Assembly: GCF_016909185.1 (NCBI RefSeq)
Contig: NZ_JAFBFH010000038.1
Coordinates: forward strand, 1-45,314
Source of the DNA: Siminovitchia thermophila
GTDB lineage: Bacteria > Bacillota > Bacilli > Bacillales > Bacillaceae_C
Direction of reading: 5' to 3'
Length of the DNA: 45,314 bases
A model generated the notes under the pieces. The model was not told the DNA's origin, searched no databases, and was given only the letters and a program-made list of their open reading frames with translations. Below are positions 16,317-24,360 of this stretch, piece by piece. Made by a program: the position numbers and the translations under genes. Within the stretch, counting starts at the first letter, position 1. Each line of letters opens with the position of its first letter.

Positions 16317-17390
16317 CTAAACGGTTCCTTTATTGGTTAAGTTTTCCATTAAAGGAGCAAGCTGGTTAATTCCATCAATTCCTTTAATATCAGAGGACTG
16401 CATCGGAATATATATCTTATTGAAACTGGAAAATTTTTCTTCTATTTCTTTTACATATATTTTTTCTTGCTCTCTTCTCTTTTCCAAAAATGTTCCATCC
16501 GCTTCTTCGGGCAATACCCGGTTAATAATGATTCCTCCAACTTTTATATGGTACTTTTCTAAAATGCCCATCGCCTTTTCAGTTTCCAATATCGGGAGGC
16601 GTTCCGGATTTAATACGAAATAAAAAGTCGTTTTTTCCGAGTCCAGCAATAATTTTTTTACCATGGAAAAACGGTGCTTCCTTCTTTGCAACAAATAATA
16701 CACTTGATCAGCCGGCTCTTCTTCCCGAACGCCGGCTATATTGTTTAACATGCGGTTCATTTCCTGAGACTTCTTTCGTTGGGCGAGCATGCCTTCCATC
16801 CACACTTCCATCAAATCAGGCAGCGAAAGGAGTCTAAGCGTGTGGCCTGTCGGAGCAGTATCAAAAACGATATGATCAAAGTTTCCCTCGGCATCCAATA
16901 TAATTGTTACGAGCTCATCAAATAAAGCAGCCTCATCTGCGCCGGGTGAAGCTTTTGCAAAATCAACCTGTCTCTCTACCTCTTTCCACATTTCGGGTGC
17001 GGTTAATTTTTCCAAATTGCCCTTCACTTCGTTGATATAACGGTTACTGGCACGTTCGCTGTCCAACTCCATGACGGATAAGCCCGGAGCAATTTGCTGC
17101 TCGGAACCGGCATCCACTTCTAGTAAATCCCCCAAAGAATGAGCGGGGTCAGTGGAGACGAGGAGTGTCTTATGCCCTTTTTTGGCCAAAGAAAAAGCAA
17201 AGAGGGCGGAGCAGGTTGTTTTACCTACTCCACCTTTACCCCCAAAAAAGGATATGTTCAATTGTCTTTCGTTTTGTTTCTCATTGCGATTGTCTTCTTG
17301 CCGGCTATCCCCATTCCTGTTCCTTAACCATCTTAACAACAGCGAAAACCTTCCAGTGGGGATTTTTCCATCCCCATTCTTGTATGCCAT
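16317..17390 (-). CDS. ArsA/GET3-type ATPase in the cstA operon
   Basis: A 357-residue SIMIBI-class P-loop ATPase. Motifs: deviant Walker A GGKGGVGKTT at 50-59, STDPAHSLGD at 79-88, and DTAPTGHTLR at 177-186, all diagnostic of the ArsA/GET3 family. It has a single domain and only one cysteine (next to the P-loop), so it lacks the metal-binding cysteines of true arsenite pumps. No arsB, arsR or arsD is nearby. It is the third gene of cstA / Cys-Cys protein / ATPase. Its start at 17390 lies 58 bases inside the preceding gene, so the two are translationally coupled. The first 45 residues are a charged, probably flexible, leader. A role as chaperone or maturation ATPase for the upstream products is inference. 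Confidence 0.85.
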   Translation of the reverse strand: MAYKNGDGKIPTGRFSLLLRWLRNRNGDSRQEDNRNEKQNERQLNISFFGGKGGVGKTTCSALFAFSLAKKGHKTLLVSTDPAHSLGDLLEVDAGSEQQIAPGLSVMELDSERASNRYINEVKGNLEKLTAPEMWKEVERQVDFAKASPGADEAALFDELVTIILDAEGNFDHIVFDTAPTGHTLRLLSLPDLMEVWMEGMLAQRKKSQEMNRMLNNIAGVREEEPADQVYYLLQRRKHRFSMVKKLLLDSEKTTFYFVLNPERLPILETEKAMGILEKYHIKVGGIIINRVLPEEADGTFLEKRREQEKIYVKEIEEKFSSFNKIYIPMQSSDIKGIDGINQLAPLMENLTNKGTV

Positions 17391-17611
17391 TTATGGAAGT
17401 CTTCCAGCATAAACGGCATTAGTTCAAGCGTGTAAAAAGAAGCGGGATTGGGTAGGCCGAGCATTTCCGACATAACAAGCAGCTTAAACATATCGTCTCT
17501 CCGCTGAATTTCTCGCTGCATCGTTTGACGATATGGAACATAGTACATTTCACGATAGAAATGTTTGATTTCCTTTAAAACACTTTTTAGTTTTTCGACA
17601 TGTATGTTCAT
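17333..17611 (-). CDS. Small protein ending in Cys-Cys (cory-CC-star-like), CstA partner
   Basis: A 92-residue cytoplasmic-looking protein rich in Tyr, Met, Arg and His (IKHFYREMYYVPYRQTMQR), ending EGFRCC immediately before the stop. Its only two cysteines are the last two residues. I believe databases call this family cory-CC-star. E. coli CstA-associated YbdD and YjiX are small proteins that likewise end in R-C-C. They differ otherwise, so shared ancestry is not shown. It sits 22 bases after cstA and overlaps the ArsA-type ATPase gene. The terminal Cys pair could bind metal or act as a redox or delivery tail (inference). Confidence 0.75.
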   Translation of the reverse strand: MNIHVEKLKSVLKEIKHFYREMYYVPYRQTMQREIQRRDDMFKLLVMSEMLGLPNPASFYTLELMPFMLEDFHKWHTRMGMEKSPLEGFRCC

Positions 17612-17633
17612 GATTTGACCTCTTTTACGTGTA

Positions 17634-19331
17634 TTATTTGGAAAGCGGAGGAGCGGGTGGAATCCTTGACTGCATTTCCCTTTTTACCGCTGCAAGTCCT
17701 TCAAGGATCAGCCAGATATTCAAAGCAAGAATAATCGTTCCAACTATTACGAGCAATGTATTTCCGGCTTGAATATAATTGGCAATGTTAATGACCATGC
17801 TGACTGTGGTAGCTGTAACAACAACGATGAGCGGAATGAGCGAGTAAATATAATTTCTTCCCATGCGCCATAACAAAATGGTCAAAATAAGCAGCGACAA
17901 TCCGGCAGTCAACTGGTTTGTCGTACCAAATAGCGGCCAAAGAACCATTCCACCAGCCCCTGGGTTGGAAGGATCGGCAAGAAACGCGAGCGCAACACAG
18001 CTTAAAAAGGCCACGACAGTACTCACATTGGCATTCTTTAACGGTTGAACGTTATATTGCTCACCAATTTCCGATAAAATAAAACGCTGCAATCTCATGG
18101 AAGTATCAAGTGTCGTTGCGGCAAATGCCACAATCATGATGGAGATGAATGTCGTTCCAATCACTGGTGAAATTCCCAAACTGGAGAGAAAGTGGCCTGC
18201 ACCAGTTACAAATGCCGCTGTTCCCCCGGCGCTGGCCGCAGCCCAAGATTCATAATGCTGGCTCCATGCGTCAAAAGTGGCAAACCCGGCGGCCGTCGCC
18301 ATGATCGCAGCAAGTGCAAGCATCCCCTCTCCCACTGCGCCAAAATATCCGACAAAACGGGCATCCGTCTCTTTATCAAGCTGTTTGGATGACGTTCCCG
18401 AACTCACCAGTCCGTGGAATCCGGAAATCGCACCGCAAGCAATTGTCACAAATAATAAGGGTAAAATCGGCGGAGTGCCTGCCGGAACATCCGTATTAAA
18501 GAATGGGGCTACAAAATCCGGGCGTGTCACGAACAAGCCCAAGTAAATGATAATCAACCCCAAGAACAGCATGTGTGAGTTGATATAATCACGCGGCTGA
18601 AGCAACAGCCATACTGGCAGCCTTGAAGCAACCGCACCATAAATCAGCATAATGATGACCCACCATGCGCCAGGTGACATTCCGAACATCGCCTCCGGCA
18701 AAGGGAGGGGAACATTGGCCCCGATTAAAATAAATACAAACAACAAAATAAGTCCGATAATGGAAGGCCAAAGCAACTTCGTTCCCCGTTTGTATACTAG
18801 AAAACCTATGGTGATCGCTACGGGGATTTGCAGCCAATATGGCAGAACACTTTCGGGAAATGCAGTAAACAAGTTGGCGATCGTGACAGCGAAAACGGCA
18901 TTCACCATAAGGAGCAAAAAGAAAATAACCAATAAAAACAAACCTTTTGCCCGTGTTCCGATCACCGAGTTTGTAATGACCCCAACAGATTTTCCTTTGT
19001 TTCTAACAGAAGCCCACAACGTCCCAAAGTCGTGAAGCCCGGCAAAGAAAATCGTGCCTAGCGTCACCCATATAAGGGCAGGCCCCCAGCCCCAAATCAT
19101 GGCAATTGCAGGCCCGACAATTGGGGCGGCACCAGCGACTGAACTAAAATGATGTCCCCAAAGAACAAAACGGTTCGTGGGAACATGATCCACCCCGTCT
19201 TTAAACTCATGGGCAGGTGTCACAAAATTCGGATCGAGCCGAAAAATCCTTTCCGACAAAAACTTCGAATAATAACGGTACCCCAAATAAAAGAGAATGA
19301 GAACTGCTATCGTCGTTATTGTAGGACTCAC
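17634..19331 (-). CDS. cstA: CstA family carbon-starvation transporter
   Basis: A 565-residue membrane protein with about 16 helices. The N-terminal CstA signature is clear: FKDGVDHVPTNRFVLWGHHFSSVAGAAPIVGPAIA around 43-77, then HDFGTLWASVRNKGKSVG and GAISGFHGLVSSGTSSKQL. CstA/BtsT proteins import peptides or pyruvate with protons during carbon limitation; the substrate here is not evident. It is shorter than E. coli CstA (about 700) but within the Gram-positive range. The GTG start is preceded by AGGAGGGGAG. It is the first gene of a three-gene operon with the Cys-Cys protein and ATPase. Confidence 0.92.
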   Translation of the reverse strand: MSPTITTIAVLILFYLGYRYYSKFLSERIFRLDPNFVTPAHEFKDGVDHVPTNRFVLWGHHFSSVAGAAPIVGPAIAMIWGWGPALIWVTLGTIFFAGLHDFGTLWASVRNKGKSVGVITNSVIGTRAKGLFLLVIFFLLLMVNAVFAVTIANLFTAFPESVLPYWLQIPVAITIGFLVYKRGTKLLWPSIIGLILLFVFILIGANVPLPLPEAMFGMSPGAWWVIIMLIYGAVASRLPVWLLLQPRDYINSHMLFLGLIIIYLGLFVTRPDFVAPFFNTDVPAGTPPILPLLFVTIACGAISGFHGLVSSGTSSKQLDKETDARFVGYFGAVGEGMLALAAIMATAAGFATFDAWSQHYESWAAASAGGTAAFVTGAGHFLSSLGISPVIGTTFISIMIVAFAATTLDTSMRLQRFILSEIGEQYNVQPLKNANVSTVVAFLSCVALAFLADPSNPGAGGMVLWPLFGTTNQLTAGLSLLILTILLWRMGRNYIYSLIPLIVVVTATTVSMVINIANYIQAGNTLLVIVGTIILALNIWLILEGLAAVKREMQSRIPPAPPLSK

Positions 19332-19520
19332 TTTCTCCCCTCCTATTTAAAATATTCTGAAAAGATATTATATAACAATAATAGACTTTTTTCAAGCATG
19401 TCTCACTTTAACATGCTGTTTCTATACGCTCTCTAAAACCATTGAGTAAAGACGTATTCTTGAAAAAAGCCAGCCTTGACTAAAGGGCAACCTGATTTTA
19501 AAGAAAAAACGTTCATAAAG

Positions 19521-19551
19521 AAAAAACAGCCGGTCCGCAAACAGGCTGGTT
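19521..19551 (-). terminator. Terminator overlapping the end of the DUF1992 gene
   Basis: On the minus strand AACCAGCC...GGCTGTTTTTT forms a hairpin that starts at the stop codon and ends in a U-tract. Confidence 0.6.
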
Positions 19552-19930
19552 AGTCTCCAAAAAACTTCTTTTCTATTTTGTGTTCATACTTTTTGAAAAC
19601 GGATGAGTTTGTTTTTATACGCTTTTTCGCTAGGAGGCTGTTATAATTCAATAATTTTTCGTTTAACTTTTTCCGTAGTTGTTCTATCTCCAACTCATCT
19701 TCGGAACGGCGGATAAGATCCTCGATTGTCATTAACTCTTTTTTAACGTCCATCTCATCCGGTGAAAAGCCGGCATTTTTCATAACGCGGTACGCCATTC
19801 TCAATTCTTTGGGAATGCCCTCCAAATTTTCCTCCGGAAGAGGCTTTCCAAAGCCGGGAAGCTCGTCAAATTCACCTTCCTCATATGCCTTGCGAATTTT
19901 TTCTTCCGAAATGTTGGTGAACTTGTCCAA
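19550..19930 (-). CDS. DUF1992 / DnaJ-C28-domain protein
   Basis: A 126-residue soluble protein of the DUF1992 family, the domain shared with eukaryotic DNAJC28. The signature is EKIRKAYEEGEFDELPGFGKPLP at residues 10-32, followed by helical RMAYRVMKNAGFSPDEMDVKKEL. There is no J domain. The basic tail (SSVFKKYEHKIEKKFFGD) is typical. It is a single gene with its own terminator. The molecular role is unknown. Confidence 0.82.
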   Translation of the reverse strand: MDKFTNISEEKIRKAYEEGEFDELPGFGKPLPEENLEGIPKELRMAYRVMKNAGFSPDEMDVKKELMTIEDLIRRSEDELEIEQLRKKLNEKLLNYNSLLAKKRIKTNSSVFKKYEHKIEKKFFGD

Positions 19931-20229
19931 AATACAGCCTCCTTTCCCTTCTTATCGTACGAATGATATACCCTTTTTATCCGTTTTTCTTTCGAAGAAT
20001 ACATCACTGCTGGCAAAGCTTTCATCGAAATGATCAAAGCCCCATTGATCATTCCGCAAACAGACTATATCCAACCACTGAAAATATCCAAATCCTCGAA
20101 AGAAAGTCACGCTTTTTTCTTTTTGAGACGACGATTGCAAATCCTTCGTTGTAAGATAATAATAACATTAGAAAGCAAGCTCGTACTATTGGCATGTTCA
20201 GTGAAGGTTGCCCGCCCCGCATGAAATGG

Positions 20230-20530
20230 TTCATGCCGACGTTAGCATCTTAGTCTGCGAATCCCATCCCCACTGCCGAGAACAAAAAAGCAAAGCCAGA
20301 AAACGTCCTGTTGGACAATTCAGGTAGCCATGCTCGAAAAAGATTACGCTTTTTCTTCGAGTTGCCGCCGAAGCTTTCCTTGTCCTGTCGTTTCGCTTTT
20401 AACTGTACTTCCTGTACGTCTTAGAGCCTTTGTAATTGACATCCTTTAGAAAAACACGCGATGTGTCGCTGTCTTTTTCTTGTCCTGCCGGCCCGAACGA
20501 TCGTGTTTTACTGGCAGTTGACCCCCAAAA
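20230..20530. repeat. Dispersed intergenic repeat, family A (copy)
   Basis: Ordered blocks shared with 35010-35250 are CATGCCGACG, CATTCTTAGT/CATCTTAGT, GTCTGTTGG/GTCCTGTTGG, CGCTTTTTCT, GTACGTC, and TTTGTAATTGACATCCTT / TTTGTGATCGACACCCTT. Blocks shared with 1850-2025 lie at the 3' end (TGTGTCGCTG, TTTTACTGGCA). No coding frame is conserved. The 19931-20601 gap holds nothing else that I can identify. Confidence 0.6.
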
Positions 20531-20601
20531 AATACTTTTCTATTTTACGATAACTGCCAGTTCATGCGAGACAAATTTATCATTATAAAGAAGGTGTGTT
20601 T

Positions 20602-21378
20602 ATGGATAAAAAACAGATTGTTTTCTTAACAGGTGCTGCCCGGGGCATTGGATACGAAGTTGGAAAAGTTTTTGCCGAAAATGGCGCAACAGTTATTCTA
20701 TCAGATCTTCATGAAGATCACGCTAAAATGGCCGCAACTAAATTGAAAGAGCAAGGGCTGAATGTATTCGGGATCTCTTGTAATGTCAGCAATGAGGAAG
20801 ATATTGAACAGGCACTAAAAAATACGGTTGATGAATTCGGCAGACTTGACGTTTTAATGAATAATGCCGGGCTTCAGCATGTTTCGTTTATTGAAGACTT
20901 CCCAACGGAAAAATTTGAGCAAATGTTGAAAGTGATGGTAACCGGACCCTTTATTGCGATGAAACATGCTCTTCCGGTTATGAAAAAACAGAAGTTTGGC
21001 CGCATTATCAATATGTCTTCCATCAACGGTCTAGTCGGCTTCTCGGGAAAAGCGGCATATAACAGTGCAAAACACGGCGTGATCGGTCTGACAAAAGTGG
21101 CAGCCCTCGAAGCGGCCGAGTATGGAGTTACAGTCAATGCACTTTGCCCTGGATATATCGATACACCCTTGGTTCGAAATCAACTGAGTGATTTGGCAAA
21201 AACGAGAAATATCCCTGTAAACAAAGTACTGGAAGAAGTCATATACCCTCTTGTCCCACAGAAAAGACTGCTGGATGTTTCTGAAATCGCGGAATACGCT
21301 TTATTTTTGGCGAGCGACGCTGCCAAAGGAATTACCGGCCAAGCGATCGTGATAGATGGAGGATATACCGTCCAGTAA
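20602..21378 (+). CDS. 3-hydroxybutyrate dehydrogenase-like SDR
   Basis: A 258-residue classical short-chain dehydrogenase. The cofactor motif is GAARGIG at 11-17, then NNAG at 87-90, with catalytic S140, Y153 and K157 in YNSAK. The C-terminal part (LCPGYIDTPLVRNQL..., IYPLVPQKRLLDVSEIAEYALFL) is typical of NAD-dependent D-3-hydroxybutyrate dehydrogenases, which oxidise 3-hydroxybutyrate to acetoacetate. No polyhydroxybutyrate genes are adjacent, so the substrate call is by family resemblance. The ATG at 20602 follows AAGAAGGTG. Confidence 0.82.
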   Translation: MDKKQIVFLTGAARGIGYEVGKVFAENGATVILSDLHEDHAKMAATKLKEQGLNVFGISCNVSNEEDIEQALKNTVDEFGRLDVLMNNAGLQHVSFIEDFPTEKFEQMLKVMVTGPFIAMKHALPVMKKQKFGRIINMSSINGLVGFSGKAAYNSAKHGVIGLTKVAALEAAEYGVTVNALCPGYIDTPLVRNQLSDLAKTRNIPVNKVLEEVIYPLVPQKRLLDVSEIAEYALFLASDAAKGITGQAIVIDGGYTVQ

Positions 21379-21456
21379 AATGAAAATGGGCATAAATAAT
21401 ATGTGTCGTGCTGCTTTTTCCTCTTGCCGTCTTTGCATTTTTATTATATAATATCC

Positions 21457-21477
21457 AAATCGTAATCATTACGATTT
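21457..21477. promoter_or_regulatory. Zur box
   Basis: AAATCGTAATCATTACGATTT is a perfect palindrome apart from its central base, and it matches the zinc-repressor Zur consensus of Bacillus. It lies just after a TATAAT-like -10 (21446-21451) and 53 bases before the zinc-binding lipoprotein gene, so Zur with zinc would block transcription. Confidence 0.9.
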
Positions 21478-21529
21478 ACGATGTGACAATCTTTATCCAC
21501 AGTTATCACCAGAAAGGAAGATTCGTATT

Positions 21530-22474
21530 TTGAGGGTGAAAATATTTTCTGTAACGGCATTCTTATTGTTCGTATTATTTTTATCCGGTTGCAACGGCGA
21601 AGCGGCAGATGATCAAAAGGAACAAAATACTGTAACGGTTTATACAACCATTTATCCCATTGAAGATTTCACAAAAAAAATTGGTGGAGAACATGTCAAT
21701 GTTAAAAGTGTCTACCCGGTGGGCGCAGATGCCCATACGTTTGAACCGACAATGAAAACGATGATGAAAGTGGCCGATTCCGACTTGTTTATTTACAATG
21801 GGGCTGGCCTCGAAGCATTTGTCGATAAATTGAAAAGTTCTTTGAAGGATGAACATGTGACAACCGTTGAAGCAACTAAAGGCATTCCATTCATCGACGG
21901 TGGACATGAACATTCGGAAGACCACGAGAATCATGAGAAAACAGACCATCATACAGATCCGCATGTTTGGCTCGATCCTACTCACGCGATCACAATGGCC
22001 GAAAACATAAAAAGCGCGCTTATAGAAAAAAAGCCGGACGCAAAAGCCGATTTCGAACAAAACTACGAACAGTTGGCAAATCAATTAAAAGAGATTGATA
22101 TAGAACTGAAGCAAACAGTGGAGTCGGCGGACCGTAATGTAATATTGGTTTCCCACGCTTCCTACGGCTATTGGGAGCACCGCTATGGAATAAAGCAAAT
22201 CACGATTACCGGTTTAAGCCCTGAGCATGAACCATCCCAAAAGGAGCTGCAATCCATTATTGAAGAGGTAAACAAACAGGGAATTCCGTTTATTATTTAC
22301 GATCAAAATCCACTGACAAGAGTAACGGAAACCATACAAAAAGAAACCGGGACAACGCCGCTCACTTTGCACAATCTTGAATACATCACAACTGAAGACG
22401 CCAAAAACAACGAAGATTACTTCTCCATCATGAAAAAAAATATTTCCAATTTGCAAAAAGCATTGTCGGAATAA
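21530..22474 (+). CDS. Zinc ABC-transporter substrate-binding lipoprotein (ZnuA/AdcA-like)
   Basis: A 314-residue cluster A-I solute-binding protein for zinc. The signal peptide ends in the lipobox LSGC with C21. Metal-site H69 lies in GADAHTFEPTM. A histidine/acid-rich loop spans 126-145 (GHEHSEDHENHEKTDHH), followed by DPHVWLDP. Both are typical of zinc rather than manganese binders. A Zur box lies directly upstream. No ATPase or permease gene is adjacent; the +strand next holds only repeats, so this is an orphan binding protein that must pair with a transporter encoded elsewhere. The TTG start follows AAAGGAAG; the in-frame GTG at 21536 is an alternative. Confidence 0.92.
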   Translation: MRVKIFSVTAFLLFVLFLSGCNGEAADDQKEQNTVTVYTTIYPIEDFTKKIGGEHVNVKSVYPVGADAHTFEPTMKTMMKVADSDLFIYNGAGLEAFVDKLKSSLKDEHVTTVEATKGIPFIDGGHEHSEDHENHEKTDHHTDPHVWLDPTHAITMAENIKSALIEKKPDAKADFEQNYEQLANQLKEIDIELKQTVESADRNVILVSHASYGYWEHRYGIKQITITGLSPEHEPSQKELQSIIEEVNKQGIPFIIYDQNPLTRVTETIQKETGTTPLTLHNLEYITTEDAKNNEDYFSIMKKNISNLQKALSE

Positions 22475-22508
22475 CAACTAGCGACGGCCTAATGGCAGAT
22501 TGACATTT

Positions 22509-22741
22509 TGTAAGAGAGATACGAAAGTACAGGTTAGCTTTCCACGCATCGTAAGAAATGTACAGAAATACACGTTAGCTGCCACCCCATCGTAAGAAAT
22601 GTACAGAAATACACGTTAGCTGCTACCCCATCGTAAGAAATGTACGAAACTACACGTTAACTGCCACTCCGTCGTAAGAAATGTACAGAAATACACGTTA
22701 GCTGCCATGCGTCCAACCTTCATTTCCATCGTAAGAGACAA
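22509..22741. repeat. 41-bp direct repeat array (5 copies plus a partial)
   Basis: Units start at 22509 (degenerate), 22550, 22591, 22632 and 22673, exactly 41 bases apart, with another CGTAAGAGA at 22730. The unit runs CGTAAGAAATGTACAGAAAT then ACACGTTAGCTGCCACCCCAT. There are no unique spacers, so it is not CRISPR. It occupies the gap between the zinc-binding gene and hmp. Confidence 0.9.
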
Positions 22742-22789
22742 GGGCACCGGGCGCCTTACATCCGCCGCGCGTTTTTGACTTGGGTAGGT

Positions 22790-22815
22790 ACCGTAATGGC
22801 ATATACGGTTTTTTT
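22790..22815 (+). terminator. Plus-strand terminator
   Basis: ACCGTA and TACGGT form a short stem followed by TTTTTTT. It could end transcripts of the zinc-binding gene and the repeat array. Confidence 0.5.
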
Positions 22816-22873
22816 CAGTCCAACAGCAAGGGATAACTTGATTGGCGCAATAAAAATTTGAATCGAAAATGCA

Positions 22874-22918
22874 TAAAAAAGAGCAAGCGGCTGATGAAGC
22901 CGGATCCTTGCTCTTTTC
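22874..22918. terminator. Terminator downstream of hmp
   Basis: AAAAGAGCAAG and CTTGCTCTTTT form an 11-bp stem with a second small GGCT/AGCC hairpin inside. A/T tails on both sides make it bidirectional. Confidence 0.8.
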
Positions 22919-22926
22919 ATATATTA

Positions 22927-24147
22927 TTAAACAGCAGTTTTATTAGTTTGCAAGCTCATAGCCGGACCGAAAAATTCATAGCGGATATTGTCTTCGGTGA
23001 TGCCGAGGTCTGTTAGCATTTGAACGACATTTTTTAAGAACGGAACCGGCCCACATACATAACAAATCGTATCTTTTGTAATATGTTCCTTCAAAAATTC
23101 TTTTGTTATATAGCCGCTAAAATGATGTCCTCCAGTTTGATCAAATGGGTGTTCATAGCCGTATAAGAAGCGCCCATGTTCCAGTTTGTCAACCATATTT
23201 TTTACCTCGTCACGGAAAGCGTGGACACCTTCGTGTCTTGCTGAATGAATAAATGTAACATCCCGATTTTCATTACTTTTTGTCAAAGTTTCCAGCATGC
23301 TCATCAGAGGCGTAAGTCCTACTCCCCCACTGATAAAAGCAACTGGTGCCGTTTCTTCCATATTGAATGTAAAATCACCTGCCGGAGCGCTTGCTTCAAT
23401 CACGTTGCCAACATTGATTTTTTCATGCAAATAATTGGATACTTTCCCAAATGGTTCCTGGTCAGCTTCCTTTTTAACCGAAATGCGATAATAATCATTT
23501 CCCGGAGCGCATGACAAGCTGTATTGGCGATTTAGCGCATATTTTTCGCCGGGGATCTGAAGCCTAACGGTAATGTATTGGCCGGGTTCGAAAGAAGGGA
23601 GTGCTGTTCCGTCTTTTGCTTTCAAGTAGAAGGAAGTAATTACATCACTTTCTTTCACTTTATCAATTACTTCAAGCTCCTTAAATCCTTCCCATCCCCC
23701 TGGCTGTTCCGCTGATGTTTTGTACATGTCCGCTTCAATGCCAATGAATGCTTGGGCGATCACCCCGTAAGCTTCTGACCAGGCATCGATGATTTCATCA
23801 GTTGCTGCATCCCCAAGCACTTCCTTGATCGCACCGAGTAAGTATTTTCCAACAATTGGATAATGTTCTGGTTTTACCCCGAGACCTCGGTGCTTATGGG
23901 CTACTTGTACAACTTCGGGAAGGACGTTTTCCAATTGGTCGATATTTTTGGCCGCAGCATATACCATGTTCGCCAATGCGGTTTGCTGCCTTCCTTGAGA
24001 TTGATTTGCATGATTGAAAATATTCAATAATTCAGGATGATTTTTGAACATATTTTTGTAAAATACTGAAGTAATGGTAACACCATGTACCTCTAACACA
24101 GGAGCAGTTGATTTGACCACATCAATCGTTTTTTGGGAAAGTGCCAT
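22927..24147 (-). CDS. hmp: Flavohemoprotein Hmp (nitric oxide dioxygenase)
   Basis: A 406-residue three-domain enzyme that oxidises NO to nitrate with O2 and NAD(P)H. The globin domain (1-140) has the proximal His near 86 in VAHKHRGLG. The FAD domain carries RQYSLS. The NAD domain has GGVGLTPLMSML and the C-terminal YVCGPVPFL and FEFFGP-like YEFFGPAM. It is divergent from nsrR with NsrR-like dyads between, as in B. subtilis regulation. The ATG follows AAGGAGAATG. Confidence 0.95.
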   Translation of the reverse strand: MALSQKTIDVVKSTAPVLEVHGVTITSVFYKNMFKNHPELLNIFNHANQSQGRQQTALANMVYAAAKNIDQLENVLPEVVQVAHKHRGLGVKPEHYPIVGKYLLGAIKEVLGDAATDEIIDAWSEAYGVIAQAFIGIEADMYKTSAEQPGGWEGFKELEVIDKVKESDVITSFYLKAKDGTALPSFEPGQYITVRLQIPGEKYALNRQYSLSCAPGNDYYRISVKKEADQEPFGKVSNYLHEKINVGNVIEASAPAGDFTFNMEETAPVAFISGGVGLTPLMSMLETLTKSNENRDVTFIHSARHEGVHAFRDEVKNMVDKLEHGRFLYGYEHPFDQTGGHHFSGYITKEFLKEHITKDTICYVCGPVPFLKNVVQMLTDLGITEDNIRYEFFGPAMSLQTNKTAV

Positions 24148-24167
24148 TTTTCATTCTCCTTTTTTAA

Positions 24168-24192
24168 AAAGATGTATTTTAAATGTATCTTT
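24168..24192. promoter_or_regulatory. NsrR operator of hmp
   Basis: AAAGATGTATTTTAAATGTATCTTT is a near-perfect dyad that matches the NsrR consensus (AAGATGCATTTNAAATGCATCTT type). It lies 21 bases before the hmp start, so NsrR binding would block hmp until NO damages the cluster. Confidence 0.85.
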
Positions 24193-24286
24193 AAGTATAC
24201 AATAAAACATAGCTGACAACTACACAATCCCTTTTTTCGATGTGTAAAAAAGCTGCCATAATACAGACTTATTTTAGTCACATAAC

Positions 24287-24305
24287 ATGTATTTTGAATC
24301 CATGT
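24287..24305. promoter_or_regulatory. Second NsrR-like dyad, near nsrR
   Basis: ATGTATTTTGAATCCATGT keeps the ATGNATT/AATNCAT arms of the hmp operator and lies 56 bases before the nsrR start. It suggests autoregulation; it is weaker than the hmp site. Confidence 0.5.
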
Positions 24306-24360
24306 TTTGTAATCAAGCTTATTTTTTATAAAAATGATAAAATTAAAATGGGTGATCATG

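Noticed and set aside
16317-17390. Arsenite efflux ATPase
   Set aside because: No arsB, arsR, arsC or arsD is nearby, there is a single ATPase domain and metal-binding cysteines are lacking; the operon context is CstA.
22509-22741. CRISPR array with 41-bp period
   Set aside because: The whole 41 bases repeat, so there are no variable spacers.
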